From the NCBI RefSeq assembly GCF_947500065.1, contig NZ_CANMQT010000001.1, positions 1,206,895 through 1,270,894 on the forward strand: a stretch of 64,000 nucleotides of DNA, read 5' to 3'. The translations under genes and the position numbers were made by a program. This DNA comes from an uncultured Aquimarina sp. (lineage in GTDB: Bacteria; Bacteroidota; Bacteroidia; Flavobacteriales; Flavobacteriaceae). The notes beneath the pieces were generated by a model that saw only the letters and a list, made by a program, of their open reading frames with translations, did no database searches and had not been told where the DNA came from. Below are positions 1-9,438 of this stretch, piece by piece (position 1 is the first letter of the stretch; every line of letters starts with the position of its first letter).

Positions 1-1100
1 TTTACTCTTTCATTAAGATATTTCTTTTCGAATTCCCAATTATTTTTTACTGCCCAATATGGATATTTATGCTCTGCATGAAAAGCCTGTTGTCCGTAAC
101 CGACTCCGAAAACAGGATTCTCCTTAAATATTAACAAGGAAGTATACTGTATCCCTAATCTAGATTGATTAGAAAAATTATCTTTTACATTAGTGAAATC
201 CAAAGAATCAGACTTTTCATCAACAAATTCTTTTATTGCGGTATAGTTAAAAACTGATACTAAAACAATAACAGAGAATGTTCCAACAAATATTCTAAGC
301 ACCAATTTATAGTATTTTTCCAATGAAAAAATGTGAAACAAAAAGACTACAAATTGAAACAAGACTACAACTAGCGAAGTCCTAGAGCCGGATAATATCG
401 CTAGCAATAGCACTAAGATAGCAGGAACAAATTTTTTAAACCCTTTGCTTGTTAATATATAAGAAAACATCCATCCTGCCACAGTAATTAAATACATCGC
501 AAGAGCTGGTGGTTCGTAGGTAATTGAACTAAGACGTCCTAATCTAGTGTCTAAATACACATCTACGAAAGGCAGGTAATCAAACAATTTAATTATAGGG
601 ATTAATTGCGTAAGACCAACTCTCAATATTAGAATTTCAAGGAAACTATAGGCAGAAACTATTATTAAAGAAGCTAAAAAGATCTTACGAATATATGTTA
701 GTACTTTTTGCTTACCTAAATAACTAATTACATTGTAATAAAACGTAAAGAACAAAACACTTGAAAGCGTTAATGAAAATAATTGTCGTAAAAATCTATT
801 AATGCCAGATGTTTGCTTAAAATAACTTGGAATAATATCCGGTATATTAACTACAAAACCAATCAAAATCCAACCAAGAAATATGAGAAACGTGTGATTA
901 GTAAAATTAGAAACTGGATACTTTATTTCTCCTGTAATTATAAATTTAAAGAACAGAAGTAGCAATCCTACCAGTAAAACAAGCGCATTAGCATCCTGCG
1001 AATATTCACCCATAAAAGACAACCCTTTATAGGAATTAAAAGGAATTAGGAATAGCCCTATAAAAAAAAATTGAATTAATATCTTTTTTAAACTGCTCAA
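1..1100 (-). CDS. O-antigen polymerase/ligase (Wzy/WaaL-like), 3' end beyond window
   Basis: An open frame runs without a stop from a TTG at 1100 to the window edge (about 366 codons seen). The translation is strongly hydrophobic with many membrane segments and has a late NPVFGVGYG motif, as in O-antigen ligase/polymerase proteins, followed by the start of a polar loop. These inner-membrane proteins polymerise lipid-linked repeat units or transfer the chain to an acceptor. No ATG lies at the expected start. The first in-frame ATG (1013) would remove the first membrane segment and the LIPFN stretch, so I prefer TTG, one base after the stop of the upstream glycosyltransferase, implying coupling. 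The last gene of the minus-strand polysaccharide run in view. Polymerase versus ligase cannot be decided. Confidence 0.8.
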   Translation of the reverse strand, partial: MSSLKKILIQFFFIGLFLIPFNSYKGLSFMGEYSQDANALVLLVGLLLLFFKFIITGEIKYPVSNFTNHTFLIFLGWILIGFVVNIPDIIPSYFKQTSGINRFLRQLFSLTLSSVLFFTFYYNVISYLGKQKVLTYIRKIFLASLIIVSAYSFLEILILRVGLTQLIPIIKLFDYLPFVDVYLDTRLGRLSSITYEPPALAMYLITVAGWMFSYILTSKGFKKFVPAILVLLLAILSGSRTSLVVVLFQFVVFLFHIFSLEKYYKLVLRIFVGTFSVIVLVSVFNYTAIKEFVDEKSDSLDFTNVKDNFSNQSRLGIQYTSLLIFKENPVFGVGYGQQAFHAEHKYPYWAVKNNWEFEKKYLNERV

Positions 1101-1101
1101 T

Positions 1102-2181
1102 TTATTTAGTTTCCTTTACTATCTGTTCTAGAAATGACAACCTTTGCTCTTCCTTTGTCTGATAACTTATTTTCTTAACTATATCTAGTGGTTCAATACT
1201 TTTTTCTTTCCAATAGAGCACGAATTCTCTAACAATGGAAATATTATTCTTAATGTTATCAATCTCGTTTGGCAATTCTAAGATATAGCCAGTTCCTTTC
1301 ATATCCACATCATAACCTCCAAGTATCACAGGAAGACCATAAGATAAATATTCGCGGACTTTTAGTGTTGAGCTTTCATTGACTCCTGCTTTATACAAAG
1401 ACAAACTTCCTATAGCAACATCACAAAACGAATATATCTTTTTTATCTTTTCTAAAGGTAAATACCCGTAAAACTTTAGATTATCCGAACTACTCGTATT
1501 GTTAATTCCAATGATATGAAAATCGAATTCTGGTAATTTATGCGCTAAATAATATATTTTATCCACTCCATGCCATTGACAATCAGGGCTGCCTACAAAA
1601 ACCAATTGAGGCCTATCAGAAATTCTTTTCTTTTCAATCTGATTTTCATCAAAAATGTATCCATTACCAATTGTAACCTTTGGAACCTTTTTAAAACTAT
1701 ACAATTCATTCAACTCATTAGTAACAGCAACCAATCCATTAACACAATTTAATATTTTGTTTCTGCCGAACCTATAGATTATTCTTCGCACAAACGATTC
1801 ATTTTTAATCTCGACTAAATCATTAGTATTTACCTCCATTACCACTTGGTATGATTTCAGGACCGTAGGTAAACCAGGATACCAAATCCCTTGTCGATAA
1901 TAGATGATATCAGGATTAAAAGTGTTTATATCGCTTCGTATATGATTTGAGTGTTGTACTTTAAAAAAGTAGTTGTTTAAAGAGCTGTTCTTTTTTGTTG
2001 AATAGTAACTTTTCTTTAGTACATCCTTGATCTCAATTTTATTTTTATCTCTTGAAGGTTTGGTTGATAGGATTTGAACAACATGTCCATTCTTAACCCA
2101 AATACTAGTTTGCTGAGAAATCTTATTTAAGATACCGCTAGGGGAATTAAGATCAAAATCTACTACATACAGAATCTTCAT
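1102..2181 (-). CDS. Glycosyltransferase, GT-B fold (GT4-like)
   Basis: A 359-residue cytoplasmic or membrane-associated glycosyltransferase. The N-terminus opens with a beta strand and a loop typical of GT-B enzymes (KILYVVDFDLNSPSG). The C-terminal half has a donor-site start (LVFVGSPDCQWHG, about residue 195) and a distal segment with the sequence VREYLSYGLPVILGG (about 275-290), which corresponds to the nucleotide-sugar binding region of family GT4. It presumably adds one sugar of the polysaccharide repeat unit; donor and acceptor are not readable from sequence. It lies 11 bases after the WecB-like epimerase and directly before the polymerase, so it is probably co-transcribed with them. 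Confidence 0.82.
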   Translation of the reverse strand: MKILYVVDFDLNSPSGILNKISQQTSIWVKNGHVVQILSTKPSRDKNKIEIKDVLKKSYYSTKKNSSLNNYFFKVQHSNHIRSDINTFNPDIIYYRQGIWYPGLPTVLKSYQVVMEVNTNDLVEIKNESFVRRIIYRFGRNKILNCVNGLVAVTNELNELYSFKKVPKVTIGNGYIFDENQIEKKRISDRPQLVFVGSPDCQWHGVDKIYYLAHKLPEFDFHIIGINNTSSSDNLKFYGYLPLEKIKKIYSFCDVAIGSLSLYKAGVNESSTLKVREYLSYGLPVILGGYDVDMKGTGYILELPNEIDNIKNNISIVREFVLYWKEKSIEPLDIVKKISYQTKEEQRLSFLEQIVKETK

Positions 2182-2192
2182 TAGAAAAATTA

Positions 2193-3275
2193 TCAGTATT
2201 TATATGTACTTATAATTTGATCAATTATCAAAGACGCAGCATTGCCATCACCATAAAAATTATGAGATAAATTTAGTTCTGTATCTATTACTTTATCATA
2301 TAAATCCATTAAACTAATTTCATCTGTCCATAAAGAATTACATCCTGATGCTACTAATTCTACCCATTCTGTTTCAGATCTTAATGTAATACAAGGTTTT
2401 TTATGAAAAAAAGCTTCTTTTTGTATTCCTCCTGAATCAGTAATGATCATTTTGCAAGTCCTTTCTAACATAACCATATCTATATAACCTATTGGGTTTA
2501 TAAAAGTAATGTTTTTTGTTATTATCTTATATTCTTCTATTTTTTGTTTAGTCCTTGGGTGAAGCGGCAATACAACATTTATTTTTGTAGAAATTTGATC
2601 TAATTCATGTAAGATTCGGGATAGTCTTTCCTTACTATCAGTGTTTTCTGCTCGATGAACTGTAGCAAGAACAAAATCGTTATTTGTTAAATTAAGTTCC
2701 TCAATGATTTTGCTATTATGTACCGCTTTTTCTTTATAAAATAAAGCGGCATCATACATTACATCTCCCACCTTGTGAATTTTAGTGTCACAAATACCTT
2801 CATTTTTTAGATTTTCTATTGCCGCATCAGTAGATGTAAAAAGCTTGTCGGAAATATGATCTGTCATAATCCTATTTACTTCTTCAGGCATTTTTTTATT
2901 AAAAGATCTTAATCCTGCTTCTATATGTACCACAGGGATATGTAGTTTGGTCGCTGCCAGTGCTCCTGCTATTGTACTATTTGTATCACCATACACTATG
3001 ATCACTGTTGGTTTTTCGTCTATTAAAACTTTTTCAATATTAATCAACATCTCTCCTGTTTGTTGACCATGTAGTCCTCCTCCTATTCCCAAATTATAAT
3101 GCGGTTTAGGAATATCCATCTCCTCAAAGAAAATCTTAGACATATTATCATCATAGTGCTGTCCAGTATGGACAATAATTTCAAGAATATTTTCAGTGTT
3201 TTTTATAACTCTTGATATCGTTGCTGCTTTAATAAATTGAGGTCTTGCTCCAATGATCGTCAAGATCTTTATCAT
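2193..3275 (-). CDS. wecB: UDP-N-acetylglucosamine 2-epimerase (WecB/WbpI-like)
   Basis: A 360-residue non-hydrolysing UDP-GlcNAc 2-epimerase, the usual family length. Visible family motifs are GARPQFIKAA (9-18), YGDTNST (about 95), HIEAGLRSF (about 116), PEEVNRIMTDH (about 130) and DSGGIQKEA (about 280). The known reaction interconverts UDP-GlcNAc and UDP-ManNAc; the GARPQFIKAA version is also common in WbpI-type enzymes acting on related sugars. No UDP-ManNAc dehydrogenase is present in the window, so ManNAc itself or another 2-epimer is the likely product. It differs clearly from the second epimerase of the locus at 8296-9426, which carries EAGNRCFD. It is preceded by a 173-base gap after the flippase. 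Confidence 0.88.
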   Translation of the reverse strand: MIKILTIIGARPQFIKAATISRVIKNTENILEIIVHTGQHYDDNMSKIFFEEMDIPKPHYNLGIGGGLHGQQTGEMLINIEKVLIDEKPTVIIVYGDTNSTIAGALAATKLHIPVVHIEAGLRSFNKKMPEEVNRIMTDHISDKLFTSTDAAIENLKNEGICDTKIHKVGDVMYDAALFYKEKAVHNSKIIEELNLTNNDFVLATVHRAENTDSKERLSRILHELDQISTKINVVLPLHPRTKQKIEEYKIITKNITFINPIGYIDMVMLERTCKMIITDSGGIQKEAFFHKKPCITLRSETEWVELVASGCNSLWTDEISLMDLYDKVIDTELNLSHNFYGDGNAASLIIDQIISTYKY

Positions 3276-3448
3276 TCATTCATTTTTTTAATTATCCTAC
3301 TATAAGGGGCTGTCTTTATCACATTTTTAGACATGATTATTCGACAACATTTCTTAAGAAATACTTATTCTTATTTTTTGCTAAAAATAACACTTATATA
3401 GGAACTATTTCGATTTGTGAGTATCATGTATAGTTACTACCCTAATAA

Positions 3449-4795
3449 CTATGTAAAAAGGTATCTTACATAGATTATTATCAGATAAAAAGGTAATCCA
3501 TATTTAATAACAATAAACCAATATTTTAAAACACTAAAATCAGTATATCTATATATCATAAATGTAGCGTACATAAAATAACTTATTGCGCTTATATAAC
3601 TAAAAAGCATTATTGTCATATAAACATCCTGAAAATAAAAAATACCAAGCAGCAAACCAATTAATCGTAGTCCTGACATAAAAGAAAGAAACATAAATCC
3701 TATTTGCTGCTTTTCTTTGATCGTAATAATAAAAGTAATTGGTGATACCAGAAAATTAAAGAATATCCAAGGAATCATTATCATAGCATAATCGCCAGCT
3801 ATTCTCCATTCTTCTCCAAAAATAAAAGCAAATATATTATCTCCGAAAACTAATAGAATAGTTAAGGGAATGAATGATAAAAAAAACAGTTTTTTATGGG
3901 TATTAAATACAAGCTCAGAAAATGCTTGTTTATTATTTTTAAGCAACGATCCTTGTTCAAAAAACACTTGGCCTATTGCTCCACCAATAATAGATATAGG
4001 CATCATTAGAACTTTGTAGGCATGAAAATAGAATCCTCCATAAACAGCTCCAAAATAATTAGGTATCAATAGTATTGGAGCCTGTATTGTTCCTATATTA
4101 AAAAGACTAGATGGTACATCAAATAATGGAAATTTAGCATATCTTTTTGCTGTTATTTTTAATTTAGAATACTTTATCTTCTTCACATATTTCTTATTCC
4201 CATTTAATAGAATTATTCCTTCTACTATTGATGCTATAAAAAAGCCTAGAATCAACCCAAAATATTTTAAAAGATACAAGCCTACTTGTAACGTGGATTG
4301 CACAATGGATCTAGCGACCTTTGATATAGATATAACTTTGTATTTTTTCTCCTTTACATTAACAAATGTAAACAGCTTGACAATTCCAAGAAAAAAGATA
4401 GTAGGTATTAGTAGATATTTCCAATAAGTACTCCCGGTAGTTTTAAGGAACGGTATTCTTTCGAAGAATAAAAAAAATAAAATTCCAAAAAACAAAGCTG
4501 TAACCCCAATAACAACTATAGTAAGGGATATTACATTTGTTTTATCCTCCTCATCATCCGCATTCATAACAGCTAACTCAAACTTACCTGTAGTTATTTC
4601 TGACAAGATAATAGCAATACTGATATATATTCCTAAAACTGAGAAATCTTCTGGCGTATATATTCTTGTAAGTATTGGTGATATTGCTATAGGAATAAAT
4701 TGAGCTACTGAAGTTCCCGAAATTAAGGTGAGTACGTGTTTTACAAACTCATTTTTGATGAGATGATGAAATTTTCTTTTTATGAAATTTACCAT
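3449..4795 (-). CDS. Polysaccharide flippase (Wzx/oligosaccharide flippase family)
   Basis: A 448-residue polytopic membrane protein with about 12 hydrophobic segments. The N-terminus (LISGTSVAQFIPIAISPILTR, with an IYTPEDFS-type loop) is the classic opening of Wzx-type flippases of the MOP superfamily. The protein would move undecaprenyl-diphosphate-linked repeat units across the inner membrane. This is one of two Wzx candidates in the locus; the other is at 18186-19466. The two share the same N-terminal plan (TRIYTPEDF here, TRLYDKEII there) but are clearly diverged, so they are unlikely to be a recent tandem duplication. Confidence 0.86.
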   Translation of the reverse strand: MVNFIKRKFHHLIKNEFVKHVLTLISGTSVAQFIPIAISPILTRIYTPEDFSVLGIYISIAIILSEITTGKFELAVMNADDEEDKTNVISLTIVVIGVTALFFGILFFLFFERIPFLKTTGSTYWKYLLIPTIFFLGIVKLFTFVNVKEKKYKVISISKVARSIVQSTLQVGLYLLKYFGLILGFFIASIVEGIILLNGNKKYVKKIKYSKLKITAKRYAKFPLFDVPSSLFNIGTIQAPILLIPNYFGAVYGGFYFHAYKVLMMPISIIGGAIGQVFFEQGSLLKNNKQAFSELVFNTHKKLFFLSFIPLTILLVFGDNIFAFIFGEEWRIAGDYAMIMIPWIFFNFLVSPITFIITIKEKQQIGFMFLSFMSGLRLIGLLLGIFYFQDVYMTIMLFSYISAISYFMYATFMIYRYTDFSVLKYWFIVIKYGLPFYLIIIYVRYLFT

Positions 4796-4856
4796 TCTAG
4801 TTTATTGAACTTATCCCATTTAAAGTATATGAGACAATTAAAAGCCTTCAAAAAAA

Positions 4857-6059
4857 CTAAGTATCCTTTTTAGTTTTGTTTTTCTGAATTAATTTTCCTC
4901 TTCCTTTTTTCACGTCTTTCTTTAATTTATCCATTTTTTTTCTGAAAAGAATTTTTCTTTTGATATTAGAAAAACTATAGTCAAAACGATAAAAAAGATA
5001 TCCTAATATTATTACAGAAATTATAAGAATTACAACTAAATAAAAATTATATGAAGTACTTCCTAACATTACAAAAAGGACTACGAATATTAGATTAAAT
5101 CCTCCTATAATAAAACTTGCCTGTCTATGAGAAATATTAAAGTAATCAATTAATATATGATGCGTATGATTTCTATCAGGAGAAAAAGGGCTTCTTTTAT
5201 TGGCTAATCGTATCGTAAATACTCTTGCAGTATCAAACAATGGTACAATTAGGATACTAATCGCAATCAATGGAACATTTTCTAATAAAAACGGAAGACT
5301 ATCATACGATTCTGGAGATAATGCCAAAAACTTAAGGGTTAAAACACTTATGATAAAACCAACAATTAAAGATCCTGTATCTCCCATAAAGATTTTTTTA
5401 CTAGAGGATAAGTTAAAGCTTAAAAAAGCTATTAAACTTCCATTCATTGCTAAACATAACAATACATAAAAATACTCTTTAGTTAAATAAAAAATCGTAG
5501 TATAAATTATTAATATTATTATCCCAACAATTGCTGCTAATCCATCTATACCATCTATCAGATTATAGGCATTAATAATTGTCAACATCATAAACCCTCC
5601 AACCACATAATAGATATATACAGGGATTTCTTTTATTCCTAAAAATCCATTTAATGAATGGATTGTAAAACTATCATTCGATAAAATAAATAGTATTGCC
5701 AACAACTGAGCTGCCAATTTAGTCAATGGTGAAAGCACAACTAAGTCATCTTTTAATCCTACAATGAAAAGGATTGTAAGTCCAGGAATGAAATGTATTG
5801 CTTCATGATAATTATCCCAATTACGTAGAAAAAAAAGTGCAAAAACAAGTGTATAAAAAAAAGACACACCTCCTAATGTAGGCGTTATTGTTTTATGTGA
5901 ACTCCTTTTATTAGGTTCATCCATAAGTTTTTTATACTCTACTAAACCAATAATTTTCGGAATTGTAAAATACGTAAGAGCATAAGCTCCAATAAAAAAT
6001 AGTAGTGGATAATATGTTGGCAAAGCTTCTAGATTTACTAGTTTTTTCAAAAGTAACAA
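4857..6059 (-). CDS. WecA/MraY-type polyprenyl-phosphate glycosylphosphotransferase
   Basis: A 400-residue membrane enzyme that transfers a sugar-1-phosphate from a UDP-sugar to undecaprenyl phosphate, starting lipid-linked repeat-unit assembly. Motifs: RSSHKTITPTLGG (52-64), GLKDDL, NAYNLIDGIDGLAA, FMGDTGSL and the cytosolic PDRNHTHH loop. These belong to the WecA/WbpL branch of the MraY family. About ten membrane helices precede a lysine-rich cytosolic tail of about 40 residues. The start must be a TTG (6059 or 6050): the first ATG is codon 46 and would delete the first helix. The gene follows the WbuB-like glycosyltransferase, an arrangement seen where WecA/WbpL starts a FucNAc-containing repeat. 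The donor sugar is not known. Confidence 0.88.
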   Translation of the reverse strand: MLLLKKLVNLEALPTYYPLLFFIGAYALTYFTIPKIIGLVEYKKLMDEPNKRSSHKTITPTLGGVSFFYTLVFALFFLRNWDNYHEAIHFIPGLTILFIVGLKDDLVVLSPLTKLAAQLLAILFILSNDSFTIHSLNGFLGIKEIPVYIYYVVGGFMMLTIINAYNLIDGIDGLAAIVGIIILIIYTTIFYLTKEYFYVLLCLAMNGSLIAFLSFNLSSSKKIFMGDTGSLIVGFIISVLTLKFLALSPESYDSLPFLLENVPLIAISILIVPLFDTARVFTIRLANKRSPFSPDRNHTHHILIDYFNISHRQASFIIGGFNLIFVVLFVMLGSTSYNFYLVVILIISVIILGYLFYRFDYSFSNIKRKILFRKKMDKLKKDVKKGRGKLIQKNKTKKDT

Positions 6060-6217
6060 ATAAAAGTGTTGTAGTAGTTATTTTAAACAACCTAATGCCA
6101 TAAAGTATAGTAGTAATATAAGATATAGGATATTTTTTCCTAGATATTATGTACTAAACCCTTCTATAATCTCTTTCTAAATTTTTAATTGTATCCTTCT
6201 ATAATAATGATACAATT

Positions 6218-7432
6218 CTATTTTTTTATATTGTCTTGTATATCCTGTAATATTTTTTTAGTTGTATTCTCAACGGAAAAATCATTTTTTAATAATTCTC
6301 TCGCATTTTCTCCCATTTCAGATCTAAAATCAACATCATTCAACATCTTAATTGCATTCTTCATCAATTGATCATCTTCTCCATTGATCGATATTAATCC
6401 TGCATTAGCTTTTTCAACAATACTTTTAAGATCATTACCAGGATTAATGCTTCCTAAAACAGGGATTTTATGAGCCATATAACCTAAAAGTTTTCCTGGA
6501 AAATTATGGCTTGAATGTAGTTTATGCAAACTAAATAATCCTATATCAAATTCCGAAAGCATCAATTGATATGTTTCTTGATCAACAGCATTAAGATAAT
6601 CAATATTTTTAAGATTGTATTTTATTATTGCTTCCTTCACCAACTCTACTTCATCCCCCTTACCAACAAATACAAAATGTGCTTTATCATACACTGACAT
6701 GTTTTTTGCTAACCTAACTAAATTCATCATGTCTTGTGCTTTTCCCATATTACCTCCATAGAAAAAGACAACTTTATTTTCCAATTTTAACTTTACTCGA
6801 TAATAATCTTTTTTTATTAATTGAGCATCATCTTTAAAATCATTCGTCCAATTATACAGTACACTGAGCTCTCTATTTGATTTGACATTTTCAGAAAATA
6901 AAGCTAAATTTTTTGGTGATTGTAACGCAATAAAATCTGCTGCGTTATAATTCATTTTTTCAAAAAACCTAAAATACTTTGTAATTAAAGAGTTTTCCTT
7001 AAGGATTTTTTGATCAATCGCCCATTGTGGAAAAAAGTCTCTTAAAATTAAATAAGAAGTACATTTCCATTTTTTTTTTAGTATTGTTACTAAAGGCCCA
7101 AAAAATATCGTTGGAGAATAATATATTATAAGATCGTGCTTATCTCCTTTTAATTTTGAGTATAAAGCAAAATAAGCTCTTAATGATAAAAAACTTTCAT
7201 TCAAAGCTCTTTTTATTTTTGATGTGTTCTTAATTTTTCCAGAATTAAACCTAAGAACAGTAAGATTCTCTATAGAATTTAATTGCATATTATTTTGTTC
7301 CGAACTACCTGGAGTAATAACAGTTACCTCATTACCTTCAGTTATAAATTGCAATGCCAGTTCATGCATCATTTTAGCAGCAATCTTTATAGAATATGGT
7401 ACATAGTCATCAACTATTAACAAAATTTTCAT
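6218..7432 (-). CDS. Glycosyltransferase, WbuB-like (GT4)
   Basis: A 404-residue GT4 enzyme. The stretch LRDFFPQWAID (about 130-140) and the following AADFIALQSPKNL segment resemble the WbuB/WbjE group, whose characterised or proposed members add L-FucNAc. The donor site shows FFYGGNMGKAQDM (about 226) and the acceptor/base region FPGKLLGYMAHKIPVLGSINPG (about 320). The gene sits immediately after the four genes that would make a UDP-2-acetamido-2,6-dideoxy-L-hexose, so transfer of that sugar is the likely role (inferred). A run of ten T on the plus strand (A10 in the mRNA) lies in the coding sequence at 7070-7079, around codons 118-121. Confidence 0.85.
   Translation of the reverse strand: MKILLIVDDYVPYSIKIAAKMMHELALQFITEGNEVTVITPGSSEQNNMQLNSIENLTVLRFNSGKIKNTSKIKRALNESFLSLRAYFALYSKLKGDKHDLIIYYSPTIFFGPLVTILKKKWKCTSYLILRDFFPQWAIDQKILKENSLITKYFRFFEKMNYNAADFIALQSPKNLALFSENVKSNRELSVLYNWTNDFKDDAQLIKKDYYRVKLKLENKVVFFYGGNMGKAQDMMNLVRLAKNMSVYDKAHFVFVGKGDEVELVKEAIIKYNLKNIDYLNAVDQETYQLMLSEFDIGLFSLHKLHSSHNFPGKLLGYMAHKIPVLGSINPGNDLKSIVEKANAGLISINGEDDQLMKNAIKMLNDVDFRSEMGENARELLKNDFSVENTTKKILQDIQDNIKK
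7070..7079. repeat. Ten-base homopolymer inside a glycosyltransferase gene
   Basis: Ten T on the plus strand (A10 in the mRNA) within codons about 118-121 (ILKKKW) of the WbuB-like glycosyltransferase. The reading frame is intact here. Confidence 0.85.
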
Positions 7433-7435
7433 ATA

Positions 7436-8299
7436 CTAAACATTATAGTGTTTATAGTCTACAGCATTTTCTTTAATGTCCAAAAACATTTCCTTGATCA
7501 TTTCTTCATATACTGGTATCTTATAATTTACTGCTTTTTGTGTATCAATTAGCGATTTATCAACTGATTTTCCTTCGACAGCTTCAATATGTATTTCTTT
7601 ATTCAAGTTTTTTGAGAATAATTTCAACAAATCATACTTGTTAATAGATTCATTGTTAGTAACGTGATATAAACCATTTAAATCAAAATTAATCGCAACC
7701 TCAATAAAACGAGCCAGTTCATATGTAGTTACACCTGACCAAATGGCTTTTGTATATCCTTGAATCGCTCCATTCTGGTTTAAAAACCAATGAAGCAATC
7801 CTTCTCCATTCTTTTTTAATTCAGGTCCAATAATAGACGTTCTTAAAGTTACATGATTTTCATAAGTTACTTCTCCCAGTCCTTTTGTTTTAGCATATGT
7901 GTCTTTTCCATCTTTCTCATCCCCTTCTGTATACTTCCCTTTTTGTCCAGAGAAAACACAATCAGTAGAAATGTGAATTAACTTTGCATTAATCTCAGAA
8001 CATTTTTTAGCAAGAAAATGTGGTAAATATGCATTAATATATATTGCGTTTGCAATATTATTATTGGAACCACTAATCAATATTCCAACACAATTAATAA
8101 CATAATCAGGTTTATTTTCCTTTAAACATTTACTTAGCTCATCACTATTAGTAACATCTAAAACAATAGACTTAGGCGAAACTTTTGTTCTATATGTAAT
8201 ATCTATAATTTCAAATTTTTCTTCGTTTTTTTTAAAATGCTTATATACCTGATGCCCAAGCATACCTGTAGAACCAATAATTAATATTTTCTTTTTCAT
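7436..8299 (-). CDS. RmlD-like NAD(P)-dependent 4-keto-sugar reductase
   Basis: A short-chain reductase of about 287 residues in the RmlD branch. It shows the Rossmann motif GSTGMLG (9-15), the HISTDCVFSG strand and the catalytic Tyr-Lys pair in TYAKTKG. It probably reduces the 4-keto group of the intermediate made by the dehydratase at 9887-10900, giving a UDP-L-FucNAc- or UDP-L-QuiNAc-type precursor. An upstream ATG at 8314 exists, but the ATG at 8299 overlaps the stop of the upstream epimerase as ATGA and begins MKKKILIIG directly, so I chose it. In CapF/FnlB enzymes this domain is fused to a cupin; here the two are separate genes. An RmlD-like separate reductase is closer to the L-QuiNAc enzyme WbvR. 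Confidence 0.84.
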   Translation of the reverse strand: MKKKILIIGSTGMLGHQVYKHFKKNEEKFEIIDITYRTKVSPKSIVLDVTNSDELSKCLKENKPDYVINCVGILISGSNNNIANAIYINAYLPHFLAKKCSEINAKLIHISTDCVFSGQKGKYTEGDEKDGKDTYAKTKGLGEVTYENHVTLRTSIIGPELKKNGEGLLHWFLNQNGAIQGYTKAIWSGVTTYELARFIEVAINFDLNGLYHVTNNESINKYDLLKLFSKNLNKEIHIEAVEGKSVDKSLIDTQKAVNYKIPVYEEMIKEMFLDIKENAVDYKHYNV

Positions 8300-9426
8300 A
8301 TTTGTTTTCTCCAAACTGTTCTATTTATATAATCTGTATATGATAAAATTATTCTTAATACCTTTTTGGAAACGTTATCAGTATTATAATCTTGAACAAT
8401 ATTGATATTTCTTTTATTCCTATTATGTTGTTCTCTTACTACATTAATACTTTCCAGTACTCTTTCTTTTTTAAGGCCAGACATAATTAAAGTACCCTCA
8501 TCCATTCCTTCAGGTCTTTCATGAGCCTGACGAATTGTAATTGCTGGTAGGTTTAATATGGATGCTTCTTCTGTAATTGTTCCACTATCAGAAATTACAC
8601 AAAAAGCATGTTTTTGTAGTTTTATATAATCATGAAACCCATATGGTTTAGAAAAAGTAAGCAATTGGTTATCGTTATTATACCCTATTCTTTCTAGTTT
8701 TTTTCTTGTTCTGGGATGTGTAGAGATTAAAATCCTTTTATTAAAATATTTTGAAATTGTATCAAGTGTCTCTAATAAGTTGTTAAAATTCTCTTGATAA
8801 TCCACATTTTCTTCTCTATGGATACTTACAATAAAGTAATCTTCCTCTTTTAAACCTTCTTCCTCTAAAACCTTTGAAGCGTCTATCTGTTTCATGTTAC
8901 TGGAAAGAACTTCTAACATTGGAGACCCTGTTTTAATAATCGTCTCCGGATTAATTCCTTCGTTTTCTAAATACTTTCTAGCGTGCTCCGATAGTGGCAT
9001 ATTAATATCACTTAAATGATCCACTATTTTACGGTTTATTTCTTCTGGAACCCTTTGATCAAAACATCGATTTCCAGCCTCCATATGAAATATCGGTATC
9101 TGTCGTTTTTTTGCCGAAATTACGGATAAACAGCTATTAGTATCTCCATATAGTAAAAGAGCATCTGGTTTTTCTTTTAGAAAAACTTCATCCGATTTTG
9201 CAATTATATTAGAGATTGTAGATATTGCATCTTCCCCAGAAGCTTCTAAAAAATAATCTGGTTTCCTAAGTCCTAAATCATTAAAAAACACTTCATTTAG
9301 TTCATAATCATAATTTTGACCAGAATGTACTAAAATATGATTTGAATGTTTATCCAATTCTTTTATTACTTGACTCAATTTTATAATTTCTGGACGTGTG
9401 CCCACTAATGTCATAATTTTAATCAT
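8296..9426 (-). CDS. UDP-sugar 2-epimerase of FnlC/CapG/WbjD type
   Basis: A 376-residue non-hydrolysing 2-epimerase. GTRPEIIKLSQ at the N-terminus, YGDTNS, the diagnostic EAGNRCFDQRVPEEINRK segment (about 130-148) and SDSGTITEEA near the C-terminus fit the FnlC/CapG/WbjD group rather than WecB, which has EAGLR at the same place. Characterised members carry out the last step from UDP-L-PneuNAc to UDP-L-FucNAc, or the equivalent step to UDP-L-QuiNAc. The stop overlaps the start of the reductase (ATGA), and the gene begins 12 bases after the cupin gene, so the pathway genes are translationally linked. Confidence 0.88.
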   Translation of the reverse strand: MIKIMTLVGTRPEIIKLSQVIKELDKHSNHILVHSGQNYDYELNEVFFNDLGLRKPDYFLEASGEDAISTISNIIAKSDEVFLKEKPDALLLYGDTNSCLSVISAKKRQIPIFHMEAGNRCFDQRVPEEINRKIVDHLSDINMPLSEHARKYLENEGINPETIIKTGSPMLEVLSSNMKQIDASKVLEEEGLKEEDYFIVSIHREENVDYQENFNNLLETLDTISKYFNKRILISTHPRTRKKLERIGYNNDNQLLTFSKPYGFHDYIKLQKHAFCVISDSGTITEEASILNLPAITIRQAHERPEGMDEGTLIMSGLKKERVLESINVVREQHNRNKRNINIVQDYNTDNVSKKVLRIILSYTDYINRTVWRKQI

Positions 9427-9438
9427 ATCTATTCTATT

